DNA of 64,000 nucleotides from Arthrinium phaeospermum (taxonomy: Eukaryota > Ascomycota > Sordariomycetes > Amphisphaeriales > Apiosporaceae), in the NCBI GenBank assembly GCA_006503535.1, contig QYRS01000005.1, forward strand, positions 1,984,001 to 2,048,000, given 5' to 3'. Below the pieces are notes generated by a model that saw only the letters and a program-made list of their open reading frames with translations, was not told where the DNA came from and did no database searches. Every line of letters starts with the position of its first letter. Within the stretch, counting starts at the first letter, position 1. Made by a program: the position numbers and the translations under genes. This document shows positions 11,559-24,671 of this stretch, in pieces.

Positions 11559-13900
11559 ATGGACTTGAGTGCATCCCAGCAGAGGAGAACGGGCCCGCGG
11601 GCTTGCCTGACCTGCGCCAAGGCCAAAGCTAGATGCATTCCCTGCAACAATCCCCTGAAGTGCGAAAGGTAAGGACAAAACTGTGTATTTGTGCCAAGGT
11701 TTTACTCCAGCATCACCAGTCTATACTAATCCCGAGACGCACAGATGTGACCGTCTGAACAAGCAATGCATCAAGCAGACTCCGGCTCCCCCAAGATCAC
11801 GGAGGGAGCCCAGGAATACGGGTATGGCTGCGACAAGGAAGGCAAACGTGGCCGTCAGTTCCCAAGCGAAACCAGCATGTCTACCGACTCGAAGGGCGAG
11901 GTCTTGGGACGGGATCTTCGTCGTCTTTCCCGAAGACGCATATCACGAGAAAGTAAGCCGCGAGGGTGGAGATTCGCCGGAATGGCCAGTAAGTGCACAT
12001 GCAGCCAGATTGGGGTTGACTGCCCCCTTACTATCTACCTCTTGGACGCTGAGCCTTGGAATAGGAGCTCGCTAGAGACACCAACCCGTCGGAGGAAGGA
12101 ACCAAAGCCACGACTCCGTCAGCATGGCCACGAGGAGAGGAAGCCGAAGAGAAGCTAAATTCTTATCGGAATCATATGATGCGCCTATTCCCGTTCGTCA
12201 TTGTGCCATCCCAAATGTCCGCCGCACAGCTGCGAAGTGAAAGGCCCGTTCTCTGGAAGGCCGTCATGCTCCAGGCTTGCTTCCTCGAAGGGGGCCGACA
12301 GGTCTATATGGGCCGAAAGCTGCTCCAAGAGCTGAGCGAGGCCCTGTTGACTAAGCCCAGGAAAGGCTTGGACGTCCTCCAAGGCTTGCTGCTATATATT
12401 GGCTGGTACGAACCTATATTCTTCTTTCTTATGTTTTAAAGAACAAGAGTGGCAACTGATCTTCGTTTTAGGTTCCATTATGCGTTGACCACCTTCCAGG
12501 TCACCAATCTCTTGGGCCTTGCGCGCTCGCTGTGTACCAGTCTCGGCTTCAACGAGAACAAGACGGAAATGGAACCCCAAGACTACGGATCCGAGAAACT
12601 TGACCAGATGCGCGCCTTTGCAGGCACATACTATTTGAGCACATAGTAAGGAAATTGTCGCCCCTGATCGAGGATTTATACCGCCTCGGCTCCCTGCTAA
12701 CTTTGAGACACGCAGCACTTTCCTGACGAGCAAACGACCAGACGCACTGGGTAACACAGCCTATCTGCAGGTTGTAAGTCGAATAATCGAGGCTAAAAAC
12801 GAATATCCAACGGACGCAATGCTCGTGCGTTTACTCGAGATACAGCAGATCGCCCATTCCATATCTCTTGCTTTCGTCGATGGCAGCAATGGTCTCATGA
12901 GCCCACAGTTCTCCGCGCTTCCTTTGATCATGATTGTGAAAGGGTTCCAGGCCCAGATTGAGAACTTCAAATCAAAACTGCCAGCTGGGTATCTTGTAGA
13001 GAATGGTAAGCCAAGGTTCTTTGCAGCCTCCCTTGCTCAATCTCCCAGTGCCGAGGGCGCCAGTTACTAATTAAGGTACTCAACCCCTTGACAGCCCCCC
13101 TTATAGCCCACGCCCAAGTCGCCGAGATCCTACTATACGAGGTCGGCATGCAGGAGAGCCTGTGCGAAGCCGGCAAGCTCTCCTACATTGACCGCATCGA
13201 GCTGCTGTGGTCCCTCTTCAACAGCTGCAAGGCCTTCCTGGCCCTGCGGCTCGACTCGACGCCGCACTTCGAGCCCCGCTTCCTCTGCATCGCGAGCTAC
13301 GACTTCATGTACGGCTTCATCACCTGCCTGAAGCTGACCAACCTCGCCGACGTCCCCGGCTGGGACCTCGGCCACGTCCGCCGCGACCTGCGCCTGGGCG
13401 ACCTCCTCGGGCAGCTGACGGGCCAGATGCAGAGCGTCATCGAGCGCCGAGAGAAAGGGGCGTTCCACTACTGGTCGCCAGAGGAGGACCCCTATCGCCG
13501 GCTCATTGACTTGCTTCATGGCTTGCGGGGGTTGTTGGCCTCCGTGGACTCGACGATGACAACCCGATCGCAGCTACCACAGCAGGAACGTGACCAACAG
13601 AAGCAACAGCAGCAGCAGAGGGCTCAGCAAGATGAGGACCAAGAGATGGGGGATATCGTGCAGATACCAACGCCTTCGTCCCAGGATACTGTACGGCAGA
13701 CTAGCTTCAACGATTCCTTCGACGTAACGGCGGCGGCAGCAGCAGCAGGTACGACAACAGGAGAAGACGCGGGTAACGGAGACGTCATGCAGACGTGGGA
13801 AGAGGCCTGGAGCGACATGGTGTTCAGCGTGGACGACTGGGGCCAGTCGACATCATTTGCCCACGATCCTCCTCTTCCCTTTGGCTTCCTGCCAAGCTGA
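11559..13900 (+). CDS. Zn2Cys6 fungal-type transcription factor
   Basis: Nuclear DNA-binding regulator of the Gal4-type class. My model has six exons (11559-11668, 11745-11988, 12065-12405, 12472-12645, 12716-13005, 13095-13900), 654 aa, with every junction keeping the frame. The zinc cluster is at residues 16-45: C16-x2-C19-x6-C26-x9-C35-x2-C38-x6-C45, split by intron 1 inside the motif, with Lys/Arg between the second and third Cys as usual. Residues from about 150 on match the middle-homology type region of fungal regulators (motif LFPFVIVPS followed by helices). The C-terminal part has a Gln-rich run near residue 500, then an acidic, Trp-containing tail that could activate transcription. 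Exon 2 has a second in-frame donor at 11953, 36 nt upstream of the one I used. Neighbours give no hint of target genes. It is convergent with UTP10, 306 bases apart. Confidence 0.9.
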
Positions 13901-14206
13901 TGCAGTGCATTGTAGCATCAGCTTCTTCGTGGTTCTATAACAACGTGAACATATTTAATACCTTATGACAGGGGAGCTACCGGGTACCTGATAGACAGAA
14001 GGACCTCAGATATAATAACAAAGGTTACACCACGTTCCAAAGAGAATGTACAAGTAAGTTTTTAATATACGGCGTGTACATTATTAGTAGCATCGCTTTC
14101 CCATTTTTTATATATGACCCGAGTCTATGTACCTAAAACTATAGACTTTTCCTAAACAAAACGTAATTGCAAATGTAATCTTCTCTATCTCTCTTTCTAT
14201 CTCTGT
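13901..14206. other. Convergent 3' spacer
   Basis: AT-rich 306-base spacer between the ends of the Zn2Cys6 gene and UTP10. It should hold both polyadenylation regions; no gene is seen. Confidence 0.5.
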
Positions 14207-17200
14207 TTACTGCAACATGGCGTCGAGGGACTCGCCCAGAATCTCCTCGATGCCCACGATCCACCGCTGCGTCTCCCGCTCGACCTCCTCGTCGTCGTCC
14301 TCCTGCAGCTCGCTGATGTAGGGCAGCATCTCGGGCAGCATGGCGAGCCAGTCCTCGCCCAGGCGCTGGGTGAGGCTTTGCTCGGCCTTGACGGCGGCGA
14401 GGCGCACGGCGGCCGTCTCGGAGCGCAGGTGCTTGAGCAGGGCGCCGTTGAGCTCCTTCTGGTGCTCCTGCGAGTCGGCGGCGGCGGCCAGCTCGACCAC
14501 GGCCGGGACCAGGTACGTCTGGATCTCGTGGCCCGAGTAGGGCACGACGAACTGGGCGGCGAGGACGGGGCAGGCCTCGTTGAAGTGGGCGGGCGCCTGC
14601 CAGAAGTCGTCCTGGTCGTGCTCGAAGGACTTGGCCAAGGTCTGCAGGACCTTGCGCCAGAGGTCGCGCTGCTGCTCCAGGTTCTGGGCGTTGGTGGCCT
14701 TGAGCACGTCGACCGAGGGCTCGATGGTGTACGAGGCGTAGCTCGTGACGATGGAGCCGAAGCGGTCGAAGAAGGCATACAAGAAGTTGAAGACGCTCTG
14801 GAGACGGAGGTTACGGCCGACAATATCCGACTTGGGAAGGTCCGATGAGGCCCAGACCATAAGATCGGAGAAGATGGGTCGGAAGGCAGCATCGTTCAGC
14901 TTCATGATCATGCGAATGGCGACGGCATTGACCATTTCTTCCACACGAGCCAGCCCAGAGTTGCTCGAGTTGGCGTCATCCTCAGCATGCATCACCCGGC
15001 GAAGATCGAGAGCAGCCATGAATATGCTGGAAAGCGAGCCAACACTCTTGGAAATCTCGGCCTTGGTATGCTTCTCAATGGCCATCCCGAGGATGTCAAG
15101 GTACTCCCTGATTGCCTATTTAACCTGTTAGTATTTGTCTGTAATGACCATCGATCACATATGCACTTACAACAAAGCCGGTCTTCGACGCCACACTCCA
15201 GTTAGTCTCCAGTGCCGAGAACATGGACTTGCTATCAACGCGCTTGGCGACGAACTGGAGACACTCTTGCCGCGTGTCATTGGTTTCGGAATCAAGCTTA
15301 GCTTCGGCAGAAGCGCTGGAGATGGCAAGAATCTGTCGGAGGTACTGCTTAGAGATCACGTAAGGGAGGTGCTCAGCAAGCGCGGTGATGAACCTGAAGG
15401 CGGCGCTGTGGAGCTTGGTGTTGGTCTCCGTCTCCGAAATGCTTTCCTTCATGTAAGCCAGGCACTTGGAGAAGGCCGTGGGCAGAACCTCCAGCATGCC
15501 ATCTTGCAAAACATCCACAATGGATGCCAAACACAGAAGGGCCATTTCGCGGAGCTTGTTGTCGGCCTGGCCGAGGCACTGGTCGCCGGCGATGATCGCG
15601 GCAGCCGCAGTGACAGCCTCGGGGTCCTTCTTGCCGTACTTCTCCGAGATCTTGTCAACGCACTCCACGGCGACATACTTGTACAGTATATCATCAGTGG
15701 TACGGATGATGGCAGTGAGCTGCGGCAGGAACGCCAGTATCGCGGTTCTGGAGTTGGCATTCGCCTGGCTCTCTTGGTCGATCCGTACCTCGACAGCTCG
15801 GAGCACCTTGCGCCGAACGACAATATCTGGCCTATCCAGCAAGTTCTCAACCGCCTTGATGAACTCTCCAATCGGAAGAAGGTTGAGGAGCTTAGGAAGT
15901 GTGTCGCCGCAACGCACGTGGAGAGCTTGGTGAGGCTTCAAGTTCTCCGCCAACGACAGCAAATCTTCCAAAAGGGTAGAATACAGTTCACGAACCCTAG
16001 CGGCATCCATATCGTCTGCTACAGTGACCTGTCGGATTTGAGCAATCAACTTCTTGCTGGACAAGAGTTGAGGAGGCAGATCAAGTAGCGAGGCCGCAAT
16101 CTTCTGGGGGTCCCGGTTGTTCTCGTCAGTGGTGCCAAGAAGAGAAGCTGACAGACCGGGCTTCGGTTTGAATAGATCGCCAATGAGATGGAGAAGCTTG
16201 ATGAGCGAATGGAGGCCAACTTCAACAGAGAAGTTGTTGAAGATGCCTGTGGAGAAGGACAGTACATCGGCAGTCGACCCATACTTGTCCGAAAGCATTG
16301 CAAGCAGCGCGAACAGGAAGTCCTCCGCTCCGAGCGTCTCAAGGAGCGATATGAACAATCCGAGCCTCCTGTGAGTAGGGATATGCTCGTAAGCAGTAAC
16401 AAAACTCAAAAGGAGCTCCGAAGCACCTGCGATGGGGCTCTTCTTTCCCTTTCGGAGAGACTGGATCAGAGGAGGCACAACCTCCTTGACAATCTCATTA
16501 ATGACATGTGCGGAATAGTTGTCGTTGTTTCGGAGGGTGGAGCTTCCCATGAACGTGAAGATGGGCATCACGCTGTGGAGAACCAATGAAGGGGCAATCT
16601 TGGCGAGGCTTGCGACCAGAAGAAGTGCCTTGTTTTGGACTGCAGGGCTGGACGATCTCTGGATGCAGTTGACCAGAAGGTCCCCATAGCCCCCGGAGCC
16701 GTCGATCCTGAGCTCCTTGCTATCTTTGTGTGTTTCGAGGATAGAGAGCAGGCTTTGGAGAACAAGGCTCTGCAGGTAACCCAACTCGGAGCCCAAGATG
16801 GCTCGGTATTGCTGCAGCTGCGACAAGGCGTTGAAGAGAGAGTTAAGCAGAGACGGGTCTTTTCCAGCTTCCGAGCCATCCACAAGTTGAAGAACAAAAG
16901 TGACTTGCTTCAGTGCCAGGCTCATGTCCGGCACTTGAATGTTCCTCCTCGCCTCGGATGTAGAACTTGTGCGTCGTCGCTTACCAACCGGTGGTTCCGT
17001 TGCCAGCTTGTCTGTGTTTCGCAAGGTGTCCAAGAAGTGATGCAGGACCTCGGTCGGCAGTTCTACACTTCTCAACAGGTTTGCAGCCTCGGTGGTGATG
17101 AGACTTCGCTCATCCAAGGGAGCTTCTTGAGCTAGAGCCAAGAGCCTCTCGGCGGCAGCGTGCTTGGCATCGGACTTCATCGCAGGCCACATCTTCTGTA

Positions 17201-19726
17201 TCCGTTCAAACAAGGTTTGGACGAGACCCTCGCGCGCACACAATTCCGGTTTGTTGATGGCTTCGAGCAAGAAGTCTAAGCCAGCATTGTCGTTGGCCAC
17301 TACAATCTCGGCGACAGCTTTATCAAATGTCTGGACATCAATGTGCTCAACTTGGCAAAGGCCGCTGGCAGCAGCTGCAGACAGCGAAACCCACCACTGC
17401 AGAAGAGGAAGCAGCATCTCTGTTCGGCTGGTACCGGAAACACCCTTCACTTGGTTCAAAGACCGCAGAAGACGCGACTTGACAAGCAAGATAGGGGTTT
17501 GGATGATATGACCAGCCAGACAGGTCATGACGGATAGTCTGGTGTTCTGGGATAGGTGTGCTTTCTTGTCCTTAGAAGCTGCATCAGATGTCCTCGATTT
17601 GTTGCTGTTGAGGCTGGTTTGAATTACGGCGTTTATGTGATCCGCGTTGAGAACACATTCTTCCAGTGTTGGAATCAAGACACCCTGCAAGAACTTGCGG
17701 CTTGTTTCTGACGACATCCACTCTATCGCACTTGTAGATTCGTACAATTTGTTGCCTCCCCATCGGGTCAACGTTTTGGCATCAGTCTGGCCGTAGTGCT
17801 CATCGATGACCGCCAGGAGATCTGCAGCTGCACGTCGAACCTTCCTAGCCGGGTCGTTGAGAGCAACAAGAGAATACGGTATAAGCGCTTGTGGGTCATA
17901 CTTTTCACACTCTGTGGACTTCAGACGGTTCTTGACCATTTCCAGAGCATTCACTCGTGCCAGGGCTGGATAGGGACCGCACCACATTCGCATGAAGAAC
18001 GTGAAAAAGAAGGGGTTCGAGTGCGCCTCGCTGCCCTGTAGGGGCGCCACTTCCTCGAACTTTGTCAGATGTTCTGGGTTGGTGACCGCGGTCATGTATA
18101 CAGAGCAAATATCGGCAAAAACGTCAGGGGGCGAAGAAATCAAGCATGAAGCTGTTGATCCTGCTCCTGCTTGGTTGAGGCGGTTGAAGCCGGTCTCGAA
18201 ATCCTCGGAAGGTACAGAGACCTGCTTATCCCCATCACCAGCCATTTGAACATCCTCTTCAGGCTGCGCAGCAATGGTTTTGGGCCTGATCTCCACATCA
18301 AGCTTCATCTCGAGCTCCTCGATGTCGACCTCAAGGTCGGCGATAGCCTTGGTGAAAACTTCACCACTGCTGCCGCCAGTGTGGGACAGTCTTACAATGG
18401 TCGAGGCGAGAGCGTGCCTGGCTTGGCCTTGCTCATCGGTTTCACCATCGATTCTATGCGCGGCCAGCAGAAGCGACTTGAAGATAACACCACGTTGCAA
18501 ATCACTCAGGAGATCCTTTAAAATGATGGATTCGACAAGGGGGAGCCCACGGATCTCTGCCTTCTTCCACACCCGCTCGACTGCAGCCACGCAGAACCCA
18601 TTGCATAGCCTCTCTGTATTGCATTCGCTGGGGAGCTCGTCGAGCATCTTTGGGAGGTCGTCGATGTCGAGCAAAGCCTTCGTCACCTTCCGTGACAGCT
18701 GCTTTGAGGATCTGTATTGCGCAAGAACGGAGAGCGTCGCGAGACCGGGCCGGACAGTCTTGTTGGTCCATCCAATCACCAACTGCTCCATCAGGGCAGT
18801 GATTGCTTGGTCTTGGAGGTTGCCCTTGGCTGCAAGAACGTACACCACGGTGTAGCATGCAACCTGTATTTCTGGGACTGGCTTCATCACCAAGGCTTCA
18901 CTCAGTATGGGGCCAATTTGGTGCATTAAGTCCTGGTCGTTGGTCAGCTGGATGCTGCGACGGCCAGAGCGCATCTTGTCCAGCTTTCCATTGACAGCCT
19001 GGGTCATAAGATCCCGCCACAGGTTGATCAAAGCAGCATGGTGCTGTTGATGTCTGCATGCCTCCAAAGTGTATTCGGAAATCGAGGCGAGAAAATCGGA
19101 ATGGTTCGTCGCTTGCAGTACTAAGACGGTTTTCGGAAGCTGTGCTCTCGTGCGTACGTAAGGGTCCAAGAAGCGAAACTGCTGCGGCAGGGTCGCGGGC
19201 AGTATGGTCAGAAGCTTGACAAAGAATAGTTCGGTGTGGTACGGAAGAAAGGTGGTGATCAGGGCAACTGTGTTGAATTCGTGGATCCTGAAAAAGTCAG
19301 TATAATCGAGGCAAACAACGTGGAACGACATGTATAAGATATCCCGTACTTGAACCTCCGTACGAGCCATTCAACGGCGTAGATCGCAGGACTGATGCGA
19401 AGTCGTCCGCCAACAAGGCGCAGGAATGAGTCGATCTTGCTATCCAACTCTGCGTTTTCCTCTGTGGTCATTTGCGTACGATCTTCATCCCGGCTTTGCT
19501 CGCTGAAAAGGGTGGTGCTGTAAGCGAGGAATCGGCCATCGATCCGGCACAGCTCGTCGTATTCTTGGCGACACTTGGTGTAGAGCTCCTGGAAGTTCTG
19601 GGATGCTGCCTCTCGTGCACCAGAGATCAGAGACTTCGCGTGGGCTGCCTTTTGCGCCTTCACGTCTAGTGTCGCCTTGGAGCTGGCAGCTATCTGCTGC
19701 AGCTGGGCTGCAAGAGAAGTCGCCAT
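14207..19726 (-). CDS. UTP10: U3 snoRNP / SSU processome protein UTP10 (HEATR1 family)
   Basis: Nucleolar scaffold of the small-subunit processome (t-UTP/UTP-A group), needed for pre-18S rRNA processing and linked to Pol I transcription. On the minus strand the exons are 19726-19350, 19287-15171 and 15115-14207, giving 1800 aa, close to known fungal UTP10 (yeast about 1770). The N-terminus (MATSLAAQLQQIAASSK) is typical of the family. The whole chain is helical and HEAT-like, with the U3 snoRNP10 region near residues 230-350 and the BP28-type C-terminal region near 1530-1680. Intron 1 (62 nt) has an ACTGAC branch site; intron 2 (55 nt) has a perfect TACTAAC. The last 90 codons are rich in acidic residues. 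No lesion was found in 5.4 kb of coding sequence, which contrasts with several broken frames further right. Confidence 0.95.
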
Positions 19727-22305
19727 TATGCTGGCCTTCGTCTAGCAGCAAAGTCACTTAATAATTCGTCGTGTTCATCGAGGCAGTACTAGGAGGCAGG
19801 CGGTAGGGCGACGATGCGACGATGCGACGAAACTTAGAAAAGATCAGATAGTCGGGATCTTGCGCTGGCTTCCACTATCTGCACTTACAGACTTCTGCTA
19901 TCCAGGAACTTTTTTTTTGTTATCGCGATTCGGTCGGCAATCAAGTTTCACCGACTTTGATCCACTCCGAGAACCGATTGTCCTATCATGCTCTTTTGAT
20001 AGAGCATCCCTGCACTGGCTGCCCCACGTTCTGCCCCTCCAGGAACCCATTCTCTGGTACTAATAAAGAAGTAGCCATGAACCGCATGTCGCCAGAACTT
20101 AATAGCATTGAAGTGAGTTCTAGCAGCAATTGGTCCCAGGAGCTACGGGGCGATGGAGGAGGCTCTGTGAACCTTGGAAGTACTGGAGACCGTCATATAT
20201 GCTCCGATCGGGGTACGTCTTTTCAATGGTGTATGCAAGAGCTTGTGATCGTGGATGTTGAGTTCATTTGATAGACTCGTGCTCCTCGAGAAAAACTCCT
20301 CCGTACTTCATATAGAAATAGCTGTTCGTAAGCTGGTAGACCCCTTTTATTTCTATAATTCAATGAGAACTGAAGTGGAACGATGGTCAAATTCCAGTAT
20401 TTAATACAGAAAGTGTTTATGTACTTTTCAAGGAGCGCGAGTGGGAGAATACATGTATCACATCTCATTTACTGGACAAAGGGATAGCACTGCCCAAACG
20501 ACCAATTCACTACTAAACTCTCCAGTCGAATGACTTGTCGTGCTACCCTAGTGCTGGCTGTGTAAGAGCAGCTACAACCATCCTGCAGGACAGCTCAGTC
20601 AAGGCCTGTGTGTGAATAACGTCTCCAGGTAATTTCTTTGCTAATGGGCTGCACCATTGTGTCTCACTGGATGCGATTAACCAAATACAGCGGTAATTTC
20701 ATTTAGATCGAGCCTATAGTTTGGGTTCAAACAAACTAGCAAGTTAACACTGGTAGCCAATTGCTGCCAAAACTTGGCTGGCAAGTCAGGTGCTTTCAAG
20801 ACTCTAGCAGGTCGGATATGGGCGGCGGTAGGGAACTGGCTTCATGGCTGAAGCATCACTGTTTTTCCGGCTCAAGGGCTGCCCATCTTGTCACCAAGCA
20901 GAGAACCGCTAGGGAATTATTTGCCGATAAACAAGGAGAGGCGGGATTGGACCAATATCAGAAGACAGGAGGCAGAGACTATTTATGTACCTAGATAGCG
21001 AAAACATGTGCCTTTAATAGATCCCTGCACACTGGGGAATTCCCAGGCCGACCTGCACCTCAACTAGATTAATGGATATCAATGAGGTAAGTCCATGCCT
21101 CCCACCCCCCGAGTACTCTTGCTCCATTTTTGTTTAGCTGGCTCACGGAGCGTTACCTGTCTATTCGCTCGGGAGCCGTAAGGTTCTATTGCAGGTACAT
21201 ACGTCTCTCGCTAGCGACAATACTTAGTTCTGCGGTTCAGCACTGCCCAGCTCCCTTGGCATGTACCCTGGACCTGACTGTACTCTCTCGAAATGACAAC
21301 AGCCTTCCCAGCCAAAGCACCCAAAGCGACTCCGTGAACTTGGGATTTGGTCCTCCGAACTACATCCATCATCAATAATCTTCTTGTTCCTGCTCCCCCC
21401 AAGCCCAAGTGTGTGTTTGTATTAATATTCTGCTCAGCACCCAACACCCAACTCTCGACTTGGCCTTTTCTTTCACTTCGTCTGTCTACGAAGCGTCTGT
21501 CCAACGTCAACTAACCAACTCCATCCCACTTCTTGTCCGATCCCTCATTCCATCTGCCTGCCAAACAACCCCAGCACGCCCCTCGAATCCATCCGCGCCC
21601 ATTGTTCAACTCGCAACAAATCACCGCGACATCTTCCTTCGCAAATACGCCCGTAGCAGCCCCTCGCCTCCGAAAGAGAAAGAGAGCGCTTTCTATCGTT
21701 GCACCGTAGACTACCTCACTTGACCACGACTCTCAATATTCTTGTGCTGTGTGCCACACAGTAATCCGACCACGAACATATCGACGCCATTACATAGCCC
21801 GTTGGCTGCCGTCGGAAAATAACACTGGTACCAGCGAAGAAGACTGCTTTACTGACGCCTACGTTGACGACATCATAAAACACACGCACAATCTACACTG
21901 CCTCGAGGCCAGCGTTCTGGTTAGACCTACGGTGGTTAACATTACGTACTACCCGGTATCACCATACGAGTACATTCCAGACACTTAGCAGGCATCGTCG
22001 CTCAAGACCGTAGGGTCTTCTGCGATGAGGCGGAGGCGGTGGTCCTCATTCACGGCTTCAGAGTTTGAGGTTGTACCAGTGATCAAGAATTAAAGGATTG
22101 CTTGCGACATCACCAGCTACCATAGCACCCTGCGCTGTCGGATGGGCCTTGGACGACTTGCATTCACGCCAGCTCAGCACCCTGAATTGCCATTGTGAAA
22201 CTCCTTGACCGGGCGAACCAATCCAGCCAACGTCGACCACCGTATCCTGCCTGATTAAGTTAAGAGGCCAACATTCACGATCTTAGGCTCACTCTTGGGT
22301 CGGGC
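19727..22305. other. Divergent intergenic region, UTP10 to retropepsin-like gene
   Basis: This 2.6-kb region serves two divergent genes. A short tandem repeat GCGACGAT lies next to UTP10 at about 19806-19830. From about 21370 to 21730 the plus strand is strongly CT-rich and looks like a transcribed leader of the right-hand gene, so an unseen non-coding 5' exon is possible. The open frames inside (for example 20761-20994 and 21409-21723) show no family features. Confidence 0.45.
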
Positions 22306-24222
22306 ATGGATTCTCGGTTCACTGTCTCTCGTGAAGAATTATATAGTGTGCAGATGGACGTGAAACAACTACATCTGGTGCAGAACAGCCATGCTGAGAG
22401 ACTCCAGCGTCTTGAGAAACGCCAGGCGGACGATGCTGCTCTGAAATCCGTCTGGAACTCGCCCTTTCCCAGCGCCCTCGGAGGAACCCCGCAACACGGT
22501 GCGTATCTTTTCACGCACAGAGATGCCACATCTGACCTGAAAGCTGTAGGCCCCATGCAAATGCCAACAAATGACTTGTTTGACGACTTCGAGGAGCAGG
22601 GTCAAAACTTGTTGGGCAGCTTGCATTTGGATGCAGAGGACGAGCCTGCAAGACGGGGCGCGGCTTCCCGGGCCAATAGCGTCCGCTTCGACGAGAGCGC
22701 CCTGCAAAGCTCCAGCTGGGCACAGAATGGACGGCATTCTGGCGACTTCGGCCCCATCCGCCCTGGAAGCGGCATGGGCAATATGATGGAGCGATCTCTT
22801 TCGCACAAGTCAGATGGACGACACAGCTCGGCTGGCCATTCCGTTCATTCCGTACATTCCCATCATTCTATGGCTTCAGGCCATGCCAGCAGCCTCGGAC
22901 TCGACACCACATTTGCCACAACGGGAACCGATGAGGATTCCCCAGTTGGCGTGCCCGAACTCCCTCCTGGCTTCATGTTCCTGGGCTCGGTGCCCTCCAT
23001 TGTGCGTTGCTGGCTTACACCTAATTTCGCTCATGACACACTTCTGTATGCTGTCGTGTGCTCTGGTTCTCAGCACTCCTCGGTGGAGTACTCCCTTGTC
23101 AAGGAGTTGGATCTCCTTGATGAGATACACCGTGACCTGGATGGTGTGCAGCGTCTTCGACTACCTGTCTATCTGGCTGAGGCCACAGTTACGCAGCCTA
23201 ACTCGAGAGCTGCAAGCCCAGGACCTCAGATGCCAGAAGTACCCAGCCTGATGGCGAATTTCGAGGTCATCGGTTCGGATCAAGCAGAAAGCGCGGAGTT
23301 GAAGAAGGGCATACAGATCTTTATTGGCAGCGAGAACTTGCGAGAGCACTCGGCCGATATCCTCCTTTCACAGAACCGCATGGTACTGTATGGCACTGAA
23401 CGTGAGAAGTTGTCCGTGCCCTTTGTCCGGCCTGAGGATAATGGCGTTTTCAAGCATATCCGTACCCTGGCGGTCATTCCAGAGAAACCCAAGCTGAATG
23501 CTACTGCACGGCCTTTCGTCTTTGCCGAGTCCAAGCAAGGCGCCTCGGAGATTGGAACTTCGAATGATGCCGACAAGGATGCCTCGACGGGCCCCGATTC
23601 GCAGGGACTGGCGTCTCCAGATTCGGAAATGCCCAAGATATCTGGTGGTATTCAGGGCGTCAGCACGGCCTCGGAGAGTGGAACTGAAAGTGATCGCCAG
23701 GCCAAGGAGATCGGTTCGAACCAAGGTAGGCAATCAGAGGGGGCCAATGATAGCCAGTCGGAATCTCAGAGTGAGAGTCAGCGGCGGGAGTCTACTGCTG
23801 GCGGCATCTGGTCCTCTTGGAGACAGGGCACTTCAGCCAACGGAAACGAGTCGAAGGAGAACATGCCACTGAGCGGGTACCAGCCACCTGGTCGGGCCAG
23901 GAACATGAAAGTCCTCAAACCGAGTAAGGCGAGCACGTCCACTTCAGCAAGAACGGGTGCTTCCTACGAGCCGCCTAGAACGAGCGGCGATCGTCGGAAG
24001 AGTCAGCCGTTAGGAGAGGGCGCCGCCGCGGGCACGGTTCGATGGAAGCCGGACCGGGCTGTCAGCATAAGTGGGCTCGATTCGAAGCAGATGGGTGCAG
24101 CCACGCCGCGAGAGAGTCGAAATGCGCCTGGCGCACCACGAACTGCAGCCAACCCGGTCGGAGGCGCTTCAGCGTTTGCTTGGATGAGCAAACCCAAGAC
24201 ACCCGCCACGGCAACTGATTAA
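22306..24222 (+). CDS. Conserved fungal protein with degenerate retropepsin-like module
   Basis: Single-exon protein of 638 aa. Residues 1-50 form a short coiled coil (ELYSVQMDVKQLHLVQ and on). Residues 60-215 are disordered and Ser/His-rich. Residues about 220-400 form the only folded-looking part: LLYAVVCSGSQHSSVEYSL, then about 75 residues later IQIFIGSENLREHSADILL. This resembles the layout of a retropepsin-like protease: DSGA-type active-site loop, 'flap', then an ILG-x-DWL-like helix-strand end, but the catalytic Asp is replaced by Cys. From 400 to the end it is Ser/Gln/Arg-rich and disordered. I recall homologues across Pezizomycotina; some annotations call them ubiquitin hydrolases, but I see no such catalytic motif. 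Function unknown. The start at ATG 22306 follows a long leader; an upstream exon cannot be excluded. Confidence 0.8.
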   Translation: MDSRFTVSREELYSVQMDVKQLHLVQNSHAERLQRLEKRQADDAALKSVWNSPFPSALGGTPQHGAYLFTHRDATSDLKAVGPMQMPTNDLFDDFEEQGQNLLGSLHLDAEDEPARRGAASRANSVRFDESALQSSSWAQNGRHSGDFGPIRPGSGMGNMMERSLSHKSDGRHSSAGHSVHSVHSHHSMASGHASSLGLDTTFATTGTDEDSPVGVPELPPGFMFLGSVPSIVRCWLTPNFAHDTLLYAVVCSGSQHSSVEYSLVKELDLLDEIHRDLDGVQRLRLPVYLAEATVTQPNSRAASPGPQMPEVPSLMANFEVIGSDQAESAELKKGIQIFIGSENLREHSADILLSQNRMVLYGTEREKLSVPFVRPEDNGVFKHIRTLAVIPEKPKLNATARPFVFAESKQGASEIGTSNDADKDASTGPDSQGLASPDSEMPKISGGIQGVSTASESGTESDRQAKEIGSNQGRQSEGANDSQSESQSESQRRESTAGGIWSSWRQGTSANGNESKENMPLSGYQPPGRARNMKVLKPSKASTSTSARTGASYEPPRTSGDRRKSQPLGEGAAAGTVRWKPDRAVSISGLDSKQMGAATPRESRNAPGAPRTAANPVGGASAFAWMSKPKTPATATD

Positions 24223-24671
24223 GCCCTGGATGTTGTTATGGTGGGATCCCGATGCTTCTGTGGGGGTCTTAATGATAGGCCATGGACGCTACCCTATAAT
24301 AGCACAAGAAAATTAAAAAAAAGAAAAACTCGGCTTCAAGGCTGAGCATCAATAATAAAATGAATTGATATGAAGACCGAGGTCGTCTATTGGACATTAT
24401 AATATGGACATGTATCGGTTGCTCGAAATGACGTATCCAAAGCTGAAATCCTTAAGCAATCAAGGCGTATTATGAGACGCCTATGAGAGAGGTCCAATTG
24501 AGGGGTGGGGCTTTCCTTGGCCATTAACCCCGTAGTAAAGCGTTACTCGTACCAGCTGTGACTGAGCCTACGACTAGTCAACCCACTCACACTACCCTGC
24601 ACGCTCCATCGTCACTCGTATACTTACCTCATAGTTGCTCTCCACAGCAGGATAGCCAAAGGTCAAGGAAG
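24223..24671. other. Intergenic region before THI6
   Basis: AT-rich 3' flank of the preceding gene, then the upstream region of THI6. I looked for the conserved parts of a fungal TPP riboswitch and saw none. Confidence 0.5.
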
